DNA from: Brenneria populi
Lineage (GTDB): Bacteria > Pseudomonadota > Gammaproteobacteria > Enterobacterales > Enterobacteriaceae
Reading direction: 5' to 3'
Assembly: GCF_036016195.1 (NCBI RefSeq)
Contig: NZ_JAYWTM010000029.1
Coordinates: forward strand, 1-64,000
Length of the DNA: 64,000 bases
The first letter of the stretch is position 1; every line of letters starts with the position of its first letter. The notes beneath the pieces are model-generated. The model did not search any database, had not been told where the DNA came from, and saw nothing but the letters and a program-made list of their open reading frames with translations. The position numbers and the translations under genes were made by a program. Shown piece by piece: positions 31,463 through 40,791 of the stretch.

Positions 31463-32245
31463 ATGATCCGCTCTCTTTGGATTGCTAAAACCGGGCTCGA
31501 TGCCCAGCAAACGAATATGGATGTTATTTCCAACAACCTGGCTAACGTCAGCACCAACGGCTTCAAGCGTCAGCGCGCCGTATTCGAGGATCTGCTGTAT
31601 CAGACCCTGCGTCAGCCGGGCGCCCAGTCGACGGAGCAGACCACGTTGCCGTCAGGGTTACAGTTGGGCACCGGGGTACGTACCGTGGCGACGGAGCGTC
31701 TGCATAGCCAGGGCAGCCTGGAGCAGACTGAAAACAGCAAGGACGTGGCCATCAACGGCCAGGGCTTTTTCCAAATCCAGATGACCGACGGCACCACCGC
31801 CTATACCCGCGACGGTTCATTCCAGCTCGATTCCAACGGACAGCTGGTTACCTCCAGCGGTTATCCGGTTCAGCCCGCCATCACCATTCCCGATACCGCG
31901 CTGACCATGACGGTATCCAGCGACGGGGTGGTCAGCGTCACCACGCAGGGGCAAACCGCGACGACGCAGGTCGGGCAGTTGACGCTGGCGACATTCATTA
32001 ACCCGACCGGGTTACAGAGCATGGGCGAAAACCTCTACCAGGAAACGGAAAGTTCCGGCGCGCCGACGGAGTCGACGCCGGGGCAGAACGGCGCAGGCAC
32101 GCTTTATCAGGGCTATGTGGAAACGTCGAACGTGAATGTGGCGGAAGAGCTGGTTGATATGATTCAGGTGCAGCGTGCCTATGAAATTAACAGCAAGGCG
32201 GTCACGGCATCAGACGCCATGTTGGAACGGTTGTCCCAGCTATAA
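31463..32245 (+). CDS. flgG: Flagellar basal body distal rod protein FlgG
   Basis: FlgG forms the distal rod that crosses the P and L rings. The 260-residue protein has the N-terminal DVISNNLANVSTNGFKRQRA, the FlgG-specific LGTGVRTVATERLHSQGSL region and the C-terminal VDMIQVQRAYEINSKAV. The length is the same as in E. coli. It has a GAGGAATAG ribosome-binding site. Confidence 0.97.
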   Translation: MIRSLWIAKTGLDAQQTNMDVISNNLANVSTNGFKRQRAVFEDLLYQTLRQPGAQSTEQTTLPSGLQLGTGVRTVATERLHSQGSLEQTENSKDVAINGQGFFQIQMTDGTTAYTRDGSFQLDSNGQLVTSSGYPVQPAITIPDTALTMTVSSDGVVSVTTQGQTATTQVGQLTLATFINPTGLQSMGENLYQETESSGAPTESTPGQNGAGTLYQGYVETSNVNVAEELVDMIQVQRAYEINSKAVTASDAMLERLSQL

Positions 32246-32292
32246 GGGACAATCAGGCAATCCAGCCTGATGAATAAATAAAAGGGTGAGGC

Positions 32293-33021
32293 ATGTTGTG
32301 TTATCGCGGTCATAACTGCGGCTTTCCGCGTCGCCAGAGGTGGGGAGCGTTACTGTTAACGGTTATGACATTTATGGTTGGCGGCTGCGCATATATGCCG
32401 CGAACGCCGTTAGTCGAGGGCGAAACCAGCGCGCATCCCGCGCCGGCATCGCTGGTGGCGACGAACGGTTCGTTATTTCAGTCAACTCAACTGATGAACT
32501 ATGGCTATCAGCCGCTGTTTGAGGATAGTCGCCCGCGAAATATCGGCGATATTCTGACGATTACCCTGCAAGAAGATGTCAGCGCGAGTAAAAGCTCGTC
32601 GGCCAATGCCGGCAGGACGAGCTCCGCTTCATCGGGACTCACGGCCTTACCTACGGCGCTTCGAGGGCTGCTGGGGAACGGCAAGGTGGATCTGGAGGCC
32701 TCCGGCAGCAATGACTTTGACGGTTCCGGCGGCGCCAGCGCTCAGAATACCTTTGAAGGAACGATCACCGTAACGGTGAGCGACGTTCTGGCCAACGGTA
32801 ACCTGAAAGTGGTCGGAGAAAAGCAGATCGCCATTAATCAGGGTACGGAATACATCCGTTTTTCCGGCGTGGTGAACCCGCGTTCGATTACCGGCAGCAA
32901 CTCGGTGGTTTCCACCCAGGTGGCGGACGCCAGGATTGAATATATTGGCAATGGTTATATCAATGAAGCCCAGAATATGGGGTGGCTGCAACGCTTCTTC
33001 CTCAATGTTTCGCCATTTTAA
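32293..33021 (+). CDS. flgH: Flagellar L-ring protein FlgH (lipoprotein)
   Basis: FlgH forms the outer-membrane L ring and is a lipoprotein. In this 242-residue protein the N-terminal signal ends in the lipobox VGGC with the lipidated Cys32, so the n-region is a little longer than in E. coli. The mature part matches FlgH closely (YGYQPLFEDSRPRNIGD, EKQIAINQGTEYIRFSGVV, NGYINEAQNMGWLQRFFLN). GGGTGAGG precedes the ATG. Confidence 0.96.
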   Translation: MLCYRGHNCGFPRRQRWGALLLTVMTFMVGGCAYMPRTPLVEGETSAHPAPASLVATNGSLFQSTQLMNYGYQPLFEDSRPRNIGDILTITLQEDVSASKSSSANAGRTSSASSGLTALPTALRGLLGNGKVDLEASGSNDFDGSGGASAQNTFEGTITVTVSDVLANGNLKVVGEKQIAINQGTEYIRFSGVVNPRSITGSNSVVSTQVADARIEYIGNGYINEAQNMGWLQRFFLNVSPF

Positions 33022-33031
33022 GGAGAATTGT

Positions 33032-34141
33032 ATGAGAATCGTCAGCCTGATGGTGATGCTTTGGGCCGTATTGCAACTGGTCGCATTCCCCGCGTCCGCC
33101 GAGCGGCTGCGCGATCTTGTCGATATTCAGGGCGTGCGCGATAACCCGCTGATTGGCTACGGGCTGGTCGTCGGACTGGACGGCACCGGCGATCAGACCA
33201 CGCAGACCCCGTTCACCACCCAGGGGTTGAACAATATGCTGTCGCAGCTGGGGATCACGATCCCCAGCGGCACCAACATGCAGCTGAAGAATGTGGCTGC
33301 GGTGATGGTCACGGCCAATTACCCGCCTTTCGCCCGCGCGGGGCAACGGATTGACGTCGTCGTCTCTTCTCTGGGGTCGGCGAAAAGCCTGCGCGGCGGA
33401 ACCTTGCTGATGACCCCGTTGAAAGGCGTGGATAATCAGGTTTACGCCCTGGCCCAGGGGAACCTTCTGGTCGGCGGCGCAGGCGCGTCGTCCGGCGGCA
33501 GTCAGGTAAAAATCAACCAGCTGGCGGGCGGCAGAATCAACGCCGGCGGGATAATCGAGCGCGAGCTGCCCACCGCTTTTGGCGAACATAACCGGCTACT
33601 GCTCAATCTTAAGCAGGAAGACTTCAGCGTCGCCCAGCGCATCAGCGACGCCATCAACCGCCAGAATAGCGCCGGCGTGGCGCGCGCGCTGGATTCGCGC
33701 ACGGTCGAAGTGTCTATCCCTGCCAATAATAATCAGCAGGTGCGTTTTTTAGCCCAGATTCAGGACATTAATGTGGATGTCGGTGAGCTGGACGCCAAAG
33801 TGATTATCAACTCCCGCACCGGGTCGGTGGTCATGAACCGAAATGTCATGCTGGACTCCTGCGCCGTGGCCCAGGGAAATCTGTCGGTGGTGGTCGATCA
33901 GCAGCAGCAGGTCAACCAGCCGAATACGCCGTTCGCCGGAGGACAGACCGCGGTCACGCAGCAAACCGAGATATCGGTGCGTCAGTCCGGCGGCGCGCTG
34001 CAGCGCGTCAATTCCAGCGCCAACTTGAATGCGGTGGTGCGGGCGATGAACGCCCTGGGCGCGACGCCGATGGATCTGATGTCTATTCTTCAGTCAATGC
34101 ATAGCGCCGGCTGCCTTAAAGCGGAAATAGAGATCATCTGA
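33032..34141 (+). CDS. flgI: Flagellar P-ring protein FlgI
   Basis: FlgI builds the peptidoglycan P ring with FlgA as chaperone. The 369-residue protein has a 23-residue signal peptide ending FPASA before ERLRDL, the DIQGVRDNPLIGYGLVVGLD signature, and the paired cysteines needed for its stabilising disulphide (MLDSCAV, SAGCLKAE). The start at 33032 is set by an AGGAGAATT sequence and by the signal peptide; the frame stays open further upstream inside flgH. Its stop overlaps the flgJ start. Confidence 0.97.
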   Translation: MRIVSLMVMLWAVLQLVAFPASAERLRDLVDIQGVRDNPLIGYGLVVGLDGTGDQTTQTPFTTQGLNNMLSQLGITIPSGTNMQLKNVAAVMVTANYPPFARAGQRIDVVVSSLGSAKSLRGGTLLMTPLKGVDNQVYALAQGNLLVGGAGASSGGSQVKINQLAGGRINAGGIIERELPTAFGEHNRLLLNLKQEDFSVAQRISDAINRQNSAGVARALDSRTVEVSIPANNNQQVRFLAQIQDINVDVGELDAKVIINSRTGSVVMNRNVMLDSCAVAQGNLSVVVDQQQQVNQPNTPFAGGQTAVTQQTEISVRQSGGALQRVNSSANLNAVVRAMNALGATPMDLMSILQSMHSAGCLKAEIEII

Positions 34142-35115
34142 TGAAGACCTGGACCCCTCCGGCCGCCGAACCGACTTCCGCGGTATACGACGTCAATGCG
34201 GTGAACAGCCTGCGCCGGCAGGTCAATCAAAAAGATCCGGCGGCGTTGGAGAAGGTGGCTCGCCAGTTTGAGGGGCTGTTCGTCAACATGATGTTGAAAA
34301 GCATGCGTTCCGCGCTGCCTCAGGACGGCATGTTGAACAACGATCAGACCCGGCTTTATACCAGCATGTACGATCAGCAGATGGCGCAGGATTTGTCGGC
34401 TAAAGGATTGGGGCTGGCCGATATGCTGGTGAAGCAATTGGGACGGCAGCATAGCGATATTCCGGCTGACGGCGTGGGTAAAACGCCAATGCCGCTCGAC
34501 CAGCAGCGCCTGGCGACCAGCGCATTATCGCCCGCGCTGATCGGCGAGTTTTTACGCCGCGAGCAACAGCAAGATAATGCCGATGAGCGCCAGGCGGCGC
34601 AGGCGCCGCGGCAAACGTCATCGCAGTTTACCGATAGGCTTTCCATTCCCTCCATGATCGCCAGTTTGCAAAGCGGCATTCCCCATCATCTGATTATGGC
34701 GCAGGCGGCGTTGGAGTCGGGGTGGGGACGGCGTGAAATCACCACCGCCGACGGCGAACCCAGCTATAACATTTTTGGCGTGAAAGCCAGCGCCGGCTGG
34801 ACGGGCAAAGTCACGGAAGTAATGACGACGGAGTTCGAAAACGGCCGCGCCTATAAAACGAAGGAGAAATTCCGCGTGTACGACTCCTATGTCGATGCGC
34901 TGAACGACTATATCTCGTTGCTGACCAACAACGCGCGCTACAAGCCGGTTCTGGACGCCAAAAACGCGGAAGACGCCGCCTATGCGTTGCAGCGCGCCGG
35001 CTATGCGACCGATCCAAACTATGGCGATAAGCTGGTGCAGATTATCGGCCAGATAAAACAGACGACGCAAAAAGCCATCAGCGCCTATACCCACGATTTG
35101 AGCAAGCTGTTTTAA
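34141..35115 (+). CDS. flgJ: Flagellar rod-capping protein and peptidoglycan hydrolase FlgJ
   Basis: FlgJ has two jobs: the N-terminal half caps the rod, and the C-terminal half (glucosaminidase, GH73 family) opens the peptidoglycan. In this 324-residue protein the rod-cap domain has the motif RQFEGLFVNMMLKSMRSA. The hydrolase domain starts near residue 165, with the catalytic glutamate in QAALESGWGRREI and the YNIFGVKA motif. It overlaps the flgI stop by one base and ends the flgB operon. Confidence 0.96.
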   Translation: MKTWTPPAAEPTSAVYDVNAVNSLRRQVNQKDPAALEKVARQFEGLFVNMMLKSMRSALPQDGMLNNDQTRLYTSMYDQQMAQDLSAKGLGLADMLVKQLGRQHSDIPADGVGKTPMPLDQQRLATSALSPALIGEFLRREQQQDNADERQAAQAPRQTSSQFTDRLSIPSMIASLQSGIPHHLIMAQAALESGWGRREITTADGEPSYNIFGVKASAGWTGKVTEVMTTEFENGRAYKTKEKFRVYDSYVDALNDYISLLTNNARYKPVLDAKNAEDAAYALQRAGYATDPNYGDKLVQIIGQIKQTTQKAISAYTHDLSKLF

Positions 35116-35136
35116 AAATAATTCATCACCGTACTC

Positions 35137-35163
35137 TCAAGTTTTTACTCAGACAGACGATAA
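35137..35163 (+). promoter_or_regulatory. Sigma-28 promoter of flgKL
   Basis: TCAAGTTT, an 11-base spacer and GACGATAA differ from the FliA consensus at only two of 16 positions. The site is in the 110-base gap between flgJ and flgK, where the class III flgKL promoter lies in E. coli. Confidence 0.88.
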
Positions 35164-35225
35164 AAAATTATAAATATTTATTCAGGCTGGCTTAGCCGAC
35201 ATAGAAGAGTGAATAAGGATACTTC

Positions 35226-36911
35226 ATGGCGAGTTCTTTGGTTAATATTGCATCCTCCGGTCTAAAGGCTGCGCAGACGTTACTCAACACCACCGGTAAC
35301 AACATTACCAATGCTCAGACCGCCGGCTATTCCCGGCAGACGGTTTCTCTTTCCTCTACTGTCGGACAGTCCACCAGCTATGGCGAAGTGGGGACCGGCG
35401 TGGCGGTCAGCTCCGTCAATCGCGAGTATAATGCGCTTACCGTCGCGCAGCTGCGCGACGCGTCGGCCAGTTATGCTGAAACCAGCGCTTATTACAATCA
35501 GCTTTCCCAGATTGACAGCCTGCTGGCGGGCAGCATCACCAGCGGTACGTCTACGACCACCACCAGCGCCAGCATTGACAGCACGCTGTCGGACTTCTTC
35601 TCCAGCCTGAGTACGCTGAGCTCAGACGCCAGCAGCACCTCGTCTCGTCAGGCGGTGCTCAATAGCGCACAGGCGCTGGTTACCCAACTGCAAACGGCGG
35701 ACAATTATCTGGCGTCGATGGATACGGCGATCAATCAGGAAGTGAGCACTACGGTCGACACCATCAATAGCTATGCCGAACAGATCGCCGAACTGAACGC
35801 TCAGATATCCAGTATGGGCAGCGTCGGCGCGTCGGCCAACTCATTGTTGGATCAGCGCGATCAGCTGATTAATAACCTGAATGATCTGGTCGGCGTAACG
35901 GTCTCCACTCAGGGCGATTCGATGGTGACGGTATCGCTTTCCAACGGTCTGGCGCTGGTACAGGGCGGAACCGCCTATGGGCTGGCGGCGGTGGCCGATA
36001 GCGCCGATCCCTCGAGCGTGACCGTCGCCTACGACAACGGCAGCGGCACCTTAACCAGCATCAATGAAGACAATATTGACGGCGGCAGCCTGGCCGGCCT
36101 GTTCGCCGCACGGGATGATATCGATAATACGCGCAATTCGCTGGGGCTGATCGCCCTGGAGCTGGCCGGCAATATGAACGAATTGCAAAGCGAAGGCGTG
36201 GATATGAACGGCGACGCCGGCACGGATTTCTTCAGCTATAGCGATCCGTCGGTGGTGAGTAATAGCAAAAACAGCGGCAGCGCCACGCTGTCCGCCGCCT
36301 ATAGCGATATCAGCAGCGTTGCGGCCAGCGACTATACGCTGAGTTACAAAGATGGTAGCTGGAGCGTGAAGCAGGTTTCTGACGGTTCAACGGTCAGCTA
36401 TACCGCTTCCACCGACAGCGACGGTAATGCCACCCTCAGCTTCGACGGCCTGACGATCACCGTTTCCGGCGATGTCGCCGAAGGGGATTCGTTTACCGCG
36501 AAAACGGTGAGCGGGGTGATTTCCAATCTGTCGGTGGCGCTGAGCGACGGCACGCAGATTGCCGCCGGCCTGGATGACGACGAAACCGGTGATAGCGATA
36601 ACCGTAATCTGGAGTCGATGATCGACCTGCAAACGGCGAAGCTTATCGACGGCAACTCCACGCTGACGCAGTCTTACGCCAGCCTTATTAGTGATATCGG
36701 GATAAAAACCTCGTCGGCAAATAGCCTCAGCACCTCTCAGTCAACCATTGTGACGTCGCTGACCGAGAAACAGCAGTCGGTTTCCGGGGTAAGCCTGGAC
36801 GAAGAGTACATTAACCTGTATAGCGCTCAGCAGTATTACACCGCCTGTTCGCAGGTGCTATCCACGGCGAACACCATTTTCGATTCTCTGTTATCGGCAA
36901 TAAACAGCTAA
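35226..36911 (+). CDS. flgK: Flagellar hook-filament junction protein FlgK (HAP1)
   Basis: FlgK is the first hook-associated protein joining hook and filament. In this 561-residue protein the N-terminal D0 helix is ASSGLKAAQTLLNTTGNNIT, followed by the TAGYSRQTVSL motif, a long Ser/Thr/Asp-rich central region and the C-terminal LDEEYINLYSAQQYYTACSQ. It is exported with FlgN and followed by flgL after 32 bases. Confidence 0.97.
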   Translation: MASSLVNIASSGLKAAQTLLNTTGNNITNAQTAGYSRQTVSLSSTVGQSTSYGEVGTGVAVSSVNREYNALTVAQLRDASASYAETSAYYNQLSQIDSLLAGSITSGTSTTTTSASIDSTLSDFFSSLSTLSSDASSTSSRQAVLNSAQALVTQLQTADNYLASMDTAINQEVSTTVDTINSYAEQIAELNAQISSMGSVGASANSLLDQRDQLINNLNDLVGVTVSTQGDSMVTVSLSNGLALVQGGTAYGLAAVADSADPSSVTVAYDNGSGTLTSINEDNIDGGSLAGLFAARDDIDNTRNSLGLIALELAGNMNELQSEGVDMNGDAGTDFFSYSDPSVVSNSKNSGSATLSAAYSDISSVAASDYTLSYKDGSWSVKQVSDGSTVSYTASTDSDGNATLSFDGLTITVSGDVAEGDSFTAKTVSGVISNLSVALSDGTQIAAGLDDDETGDSDNRNLESMIDLQTAKLIDGNSTLTQSYASLISDIGIKTSSANSLSTSQSTIVTSLTEKQQSVSGVSLDEEYINLYSAQQYYTACSQVLSTANTIFDSLLSAINS

Positions 36912-36943
36912 CTAATTGATGATAAATAGTAAGGGCAAACACC

Positions 36944-37864
36944 ATGCGTCTTAGCACCAGTGTGATATATCAGAGACAGGTCGCCAGCTCCCAGGAGATT
37001 CAATCCGCTGTGTCAACGGCCTCGGCGCAGGTGTCTTCCGGCATTCGCGTTACCAAACCTTCCGACGATCCGATTGCCGCTTCGCAGTCGGTGTTGGTGT
37101 CCCAGGCTCAGTCCGACAGTAAAAAATATACCACGGCGCGCCAGACGGCGGAGGCCAGTCTAAATTTAGAAGACACGACGCTCGATGAGGTCGTCAGCGT
37201 GGTTCAGAGCATTCAGACGAAGCTGATTCAGGCGTCCAATACCACCTATAGCGATGCCGACCGGGCCTCGCTAGCGACGGAGCTGCAAAGCTATAAAGAT
37301 CAGCTGGTGGCGCTGGCGAATACCACCGATAGCAGCGGGAACTATATCTTCAGCGGCTACGCCTCCGGCTCCGCGGCGTTCAGCGTGGCGGACGACGGCA
37401 CCGTGACCTACAGCGGCAGCAGCAACGCCGTCTCGATCAAAATTTCCGATGGCCTGTCGGTGACGACCGGCGATACCGGTAATAGCGTGTTTGGCGAGGA
37501 CGGCAATAGCATCTTCGATACTATCGATCAGGCGCTGAGCGCGCTATCGATGAAGTTGGATGAGGGTGATTCGACGCAAGAATATACTGACGCGATGGGC
37601 GGCGCGCTCAACGCTTTGTCGGACCAGCTGGATGATGTGTACACGGCGCAGACCAAACTGGGCGGCAAACAGTCGACGATTACTTCCCTGGAGACCTTGC
37701 AAGACAGTATTGACGTGGTTTATGCCGATCGTCAGACCAATTTGGTGGAAGCCGATATTGTTGCGGCGACGGCGACCTATCAATCCCTGCAACTGATGCT
37801 TGAGGCGAATGCCGCGGTAACCAGCAGCATGTTCTCCATGTCTCTGTTCCAACTCAACGGCTAA
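36944..37864 (+). CDS. flgL: Flagellar hook-filament junction protein FlgL (HAP3)
   Basis: FlgL is the second junction protein. The 306-residue protein has a flagellin-like N-terminus (SSGIRVTKPSDDPIAASQSV) and C-terminal helix (ANAAVTSSMFSMSLFQLNG). The length is close to the E. coli protein. It is the last rightward gene of the flg cluster and converges with fliR across a 240-base region with terminators. Confidence 0.97.
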   Translation: MRLSTSVIYQRQVASSQEIQSAVSTASAQVSSGIRVTKPSDDPIAASQSVLVSQAQSDSKKYTTARQTAEASLNLEDTTLDEVVSVVQSIQTKLIQASNTTYSDADRASLATELQSYKDQLVALANTTDSSGNYIFSGYASGSAAFSVADDGTVTYSGSSNAVSIKISDGLSVTTGDTGNSVFGEDGNSIFDTIDQALSALSMKLDEGDSTQEYTDAMGGALNALSDQLDDVYTAQTKLGGKQSTITSLETLQDSIDVVYADRQTNLVEADIVAATATYQSLQLMLEANAAVTSSMFSMSLFQLNG

Positions 37865-37949
37865 CGAACGGCTGGAACAACGGTTTTAACGTGCTAAACC
37901 GGGCACGTTCTTTCGGTGTGTCACTGATTAATTTAATCATTGATACACC

Positions 37950-38080
37950 TTTTTTTATGACGGGCTTCCTGCCCGTCCCCCTTCGGGCCGTCGCAAGCGA
38001 CGTTGAAAAACGCTCCCGGCGTTTTTTTATGACGGGCTTCCTGGCGCTACCCTTCGGATCGTCGCCGGCGGCGTTTTTTA
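37950..38080. repeat. Imperfect tandem repeat carrying terminator hairpins
   Basis: A unit of about 72 bases that begins TTTTTTTATGACGGGCTTCC occurs at 37950 and again at 38022. A third start of T-run plus ATGGGG lies at 38074. Each unit ends in a GC hairpin followed by the next T-run, so the array looks like a terminator that has been duplicated. GACGGGC/GCCCGTC inside unit one is a further stem. Confidence 0.65.
38006..38028. terminator. Bidirectional terminator between flgL and fliR
   Basis: AAAAACGC (38006-38013) and GCGTTTTT (38019-38026) pair across a five-base loop and run into seven T. The A-run on the left gives a T-tail on the other strand too, so it can end both the flgKL and the convergent fliR transcripts. 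A second stem, AACGTGC/GCACGTT, lies nearer flgL at about 37889-37910. Confidence 0.8.
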
Positions 38081-38104
38081 TGGGGAAAGCCTATCCCACC
38101 GTCG

Positions 38105-38890
38105 CTACCTGACAATAAATTCCCTGATAACCATCGCAATCGCGTCAAAGAACTCGCTGAACACATGTTCTGCAAACGGGGCAAACAGCGGCATCAACAA
38201 GCTAATGGTCAAGATGCCGACGGTAAGCGTGACCGGGAAACCAATTACAAAGACGGAGAGCTGGGGCGCCATTCGGTTTAGCACGCCCAACGAGATGTTA
38301 ATAATCAGCAGAAATGTCATTAAGGGGAGGGCGAGCATCAGGCCGTTAATAAAAATCAGACTGCCCGTTTGGACGATGGAGAGAAAGATATTGCTATTAA
38401 CTAACTCCTGATTGATGGGGATCAGATGAAAACTATCGGCCAATAATGAAATTAGCCACAGGTGCCCGTCGAATACCAGAAACAGCAGCATGGCGAACAC
38501 ATTGAAAAAACGGGAGAGCACCGAGGTATTGGCGCCGCTTGATGGGTCGAAGAACGTGGCGAAGGATAATCCCATCTGCAGGCCGATAACTTCTCCCGCC
38601 AGCCGAAAGACGGCAAAAGCCAACTGCATGGTGAAGCCTAATGCGATGCCGATCAATACCTGCTTGATAAGCAGCCAAACGCCCGGGACAGAAAAGATAG
38701 GGGTGCTTTCCACCGCCAGATGGGGAGCCACCAGGACGGTACACAGGAGGGCGAGGCCGATCTTGACTTTACTGTCGATACCTTTTTCGGTAAATAGCGG
38801 CGCTGTGGCAATCAGCGCCAGGAGCCGCACAAAGGCCCAGAAATATTGTCCCAACCAGTAGGTGAGCTCGGCGCTGGTGACTTCTATCAT
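38105..38890 (-). CDS. fliR: Flagellar type III export gate protein FliR
   Basis: FliR is part of the FliPQR export-gate channel. The 261-residue protein has six hydrophobic segments. Recognisable family stretches include FAVFRLAGEVIGLQMGLSFATFFDP and the C-terminal PLFAPFAEHVFSE. It lies two bases after fliQ at the end of the fliF-to-R or fliL-to-R operon, converging with flgL. Confidence 0.95.
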   Translation of the reverse strand: MIEVTSAELTYWLGQYFWAFVRLLALIATAPLFTEKGIDSKVKIGLALLCTVLVAPHLAVESTPIFSVPGVWLLIKQVLIGIALGFTMQLAFAVFRLAGEVIGLQMGLSFATFFDPSSGANTSVLSRFFNVFAMLLFLVFDGHLWLISLLADSFHLIPINQELVNSNIFLSIVQTGSLIFINGLMLALPLMTFLLIINISLGVLNRMAPQLSVFVIGFPVTLTVGILTISLLMPLFAPFAEHVFSEFFDAIAMVIREFIVR

Positions 38891-38892
38891 TA

Positions 38893-39162
38893 TTATCCAA
38901 TAATCGTCGGTAAATTACTGAAAAGCGTCCGCATATAGTCTAATAATAGGTTCAGCATCCAGGGGCCGGCAATAATGATGGCGGTAAAAACGGCCAGAAT
39001 TTTGGGGATGAATGACAGCGTCATTTCGTTGACCTGGGTGGCGGCCTGCAGCAGGCTGACTATCAGGCCGGTCAGTAACGCCGCCAGCAATAACGGGGCG
39101 GCGAGAGCCAGCGCGACTTTCATCGCCTCATATCCCAGCGCCATAACCGATTCAGGTGTCAT
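38893..39162 (-). CDS. fliQ: Flagellar type III export gate protein FliQ
   Basis: FliQ is the two-helix export-gate subunit. The 89-residue protein is nearly identical to E. coli FliQ from MTPESVM to NLPTIIG, with two membrane helices (VALALAAPLLLAALLTGLIV and ILAVFTAIIIAGPWMLNLLL). The frame stays open for another 28 codons upstream, but these overlap fliP and have no family match, so the ATG at 39162 is the start. Confidence 0.97.
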   Translation of the reverse strand: MTPESVMALGYEAMKVALALAAPLLLAALLTGLIVSLLQAATQVNEMTLSFIPKILAVFTAIIIAGPWMLNLLLDYMRTLFSNLPTIIG

Positions 39163-39200
39163 GATAATAATCCCGCTTAGCGTTTCCTGATTACGGAAAC

Positions 39201-39965
39201 TTAGCTGTAGAAACTCTGCGCCAGGGAGCCAATGAGCAGCTGCCAACCATCAACCAGCACAAACAGCATCAATTTAAACGGCAGCGACATGGTGGCCGGC
39301 GGCACCATCATCATACCCAGCGCCATCAGCACGCTGGCCACCACCAGGTCAATAATCAAAAAAGGAATAAAAATAGTGAAGCCGATTTGAAAGGCGGTCT
39401 TCAGCTCGCTGGTGACGAACGCCGGGATTAATATCCGCATGGGAACGGACTCCGGCCCTTCCAGCGCGGGAATTTCCGCCAGCCGGGTAAACAGCGCCAG
39501 ATCGGCTTCACGCGTTTGCCGCAGCATAAATTCACGCAGGGGCTGAGCGCCGGCTTCGATCGCCGATTCCATGGTTATCTGATTTTGACTGAAAGGCAGA
39601 TAGGCGTCCTGATAGATTTTATTCAGCACCGGCGACATAACAAAGAACGTCAGAAATAGGCTTAAACCCAAAATCACCTGATTGGGGGGGGTCGTCGCGG
39701 TTCCGATCGCGGTACGCAATAGACTCAAAACGATGACAATGCGCGTAAAGCAGGTCATCATCAGCAACACCGCCGGCAGAAATGTCAGCGACGTCATGAA
39801 AACCAGCGTTTGCACCGGCAGCGACCAGCTTTGTCCCCCGTTGGGCAGCGGCTGGCTGATAATGCCGGGCAGTTGCGCCCAGGCGGCCGGGGCGCTCAGG
39901 AGAAACGCGCCGATCAGGATCTGGAATAACAACTTTAGGGGAGGACGTTTTGCAATCACATTCAT
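39201..39965 (-). CDS. fliP: Flagellar type III export gate protein FliP
   Basis: FliP is the main subunit of the export channel. The 254-residue protein has a cleavable signal peptide ending PAAWA before QLPG, then the conserved LPVQTLVFMTSLTFLPAVLL, the acidic loop REFMLRQTREADLALF and the pore region FIPFLIIDLVVASVLMALGM with the MMMVPP motif. It overlaps the fliO stop by four bases. Confidence 0.97.
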   Translation of the reverse strand: MNVIAKRPPLKLLFQILIGAFLLSAPAAWAQLPGIISQPLPNGGQSWSLPVQTLVFMTSLTFLPAVLLMMTCFTRIVIVLSLLRTAIGTATTPPNQVILGLSLFLTFFVMSPVLNKIYQDAYLPFSQNQITMESAIEAGAQPLREFMLRQTREADLALFTRLAEIPALEGPESVPMRILIPAFVTSELKTAFQIGFTIFIPFLIIDLVVASVLMALGMMMVPPATMSLPFKLMLFVLVDGWQLLIGSLAQSFYS

Positions 39966-40378
39966 GCCGATGTTTCCGGACGTTTTAATACTTTTGACAG
40001 TAACTGACGAAAGTCCGCCGCTTTATCCTTATGCGTATCGTTGGATGCGTCCGAGGGTTGGGCGGGCAAGGTTAATAATGGCGAAATATTTTGCGACGTT
40101 ACGCCCAGCACCAGCCAGCTGTCGTCCACTTCAACGATGACGATCCGCTCCCGCGCGCCGACCTGACAGGTAGAAATCACTTTCAGCAGACGATTGTTGC
40201 GCGAATGCGCCGTTAAGCCCAGCTTGCGGATAGCCCAGCCCAACAGCAAAATAAGCAGCAAAATGCCAACCAGTACGCCGCCGACCTGGGACAGCAGCAT
40301 ACTATTGGATAACGGCGGCGCCGCGGCGATAGTGGATACGCTCTCTACGGCCGCTGACGGAATGGTCGACTGACCCAT
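39962..40378 (-). CDS. fliO: Flagellar biosynthesis protein FliO
   Basis: FliO assists FliP assembly. The 138-residue protein has a single membrane helix (VGGVLVGILLLILLLGWAI, about residues 32-50) followed by the cytoplasmic motif LKVISTCQVGARERIVIVEV and VLGVTSQNI. It overlaps the fliN stop by one base and the fliP start by four. The family is poorly conserved, but this position and motif are diagnostic. Confidence 0.94.
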   Translation of the reverse strand: MGQSTIPSAAVESVSTIAAAPPLSNSMLLSQVGGVLVGILLLILLLGWAIRKLGLTAHSRNNRLLKVISTCQVGARERIVIVEVDDSWLVLGVTSQNISPLLTLPAQPSDASNDTHKDKAADFRQLLSKVLKRPETSA

Positions 40379-40791
40379 TAGCGGCTCAGCCGACGCATAC
40401 GTTCGGAAGGGGTAATGATATCGGTGATACGCACGCCGTATTTATCCGCAACCACGACGACTTCGCCCTGGGCGATCAGGTAACCGTTAATCAGAATATC
40501 CAGCGGCTCGCCGGCCAGCCCTTCAAGGGGAACCACCGAACCTTGAGACAGGTGCAGCAGTTCCTTGATGGTCATTTTGGTCCTTCCGAGCTCAACCGTC
40601 AGTTTTACCGGGATATCCATAATCATATCGATATCCTGCAACGCGTTTACGCCTTGCTGGGCCGAGAGATTATCAAATACGTTGTCGGTCGACGTGGTGT
40701 TTTTTTCCGCAGTCTGTTGCTCATTAAATGCATCAGCCCACAAATCGTCCACGGACTCCTTTTCTTCGGACGGTTTCTTGCTGTCACTCAT
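40378..40791 (-). CDS. fliN: Flagellar motor switch protein FliN
   Basis: FliN forms the lower C ring with FliM. The 137-residue protein has the C-terminal SpoA domain (DIPVKLTVELGRTKMTIKEL, then GEPLDILINGYLIAQGEVVV) and ends SERMRRLSR like E. coli. The ATG at 40791 (MSDSKK) aligns with the E. coli start; an upstream ATG at 40806 would overlap fliM further. It overlaps the fliM stop by eight bases. Confidence 0.97.
   Translation of the reverse strand: MSDSKKPSEEKESVDDLWADAFNEQQTAEKNTTSTDNVFDNLSAQQGVNALQDIDMIMDIPVKLTVELGRTKMTIKELLHLSQGSVVPLEGLAGEPLDILINGYLIAQGEVVVVADKYGVRITDIITPSERMRRLSR

Noticed and set aside
32936..33031. Upstream extension of flgI by 32 codons
   Set aside because: It overlaps the flgH end, and the AGGAG site plus signal peptide place the start at 33032.
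37950..38080. CRISPR-like array
   Set aside because: There are only two full units with no conserved repeat and unique spacer pattern. Hairpins and T-runs show it is a duplicated terminator.
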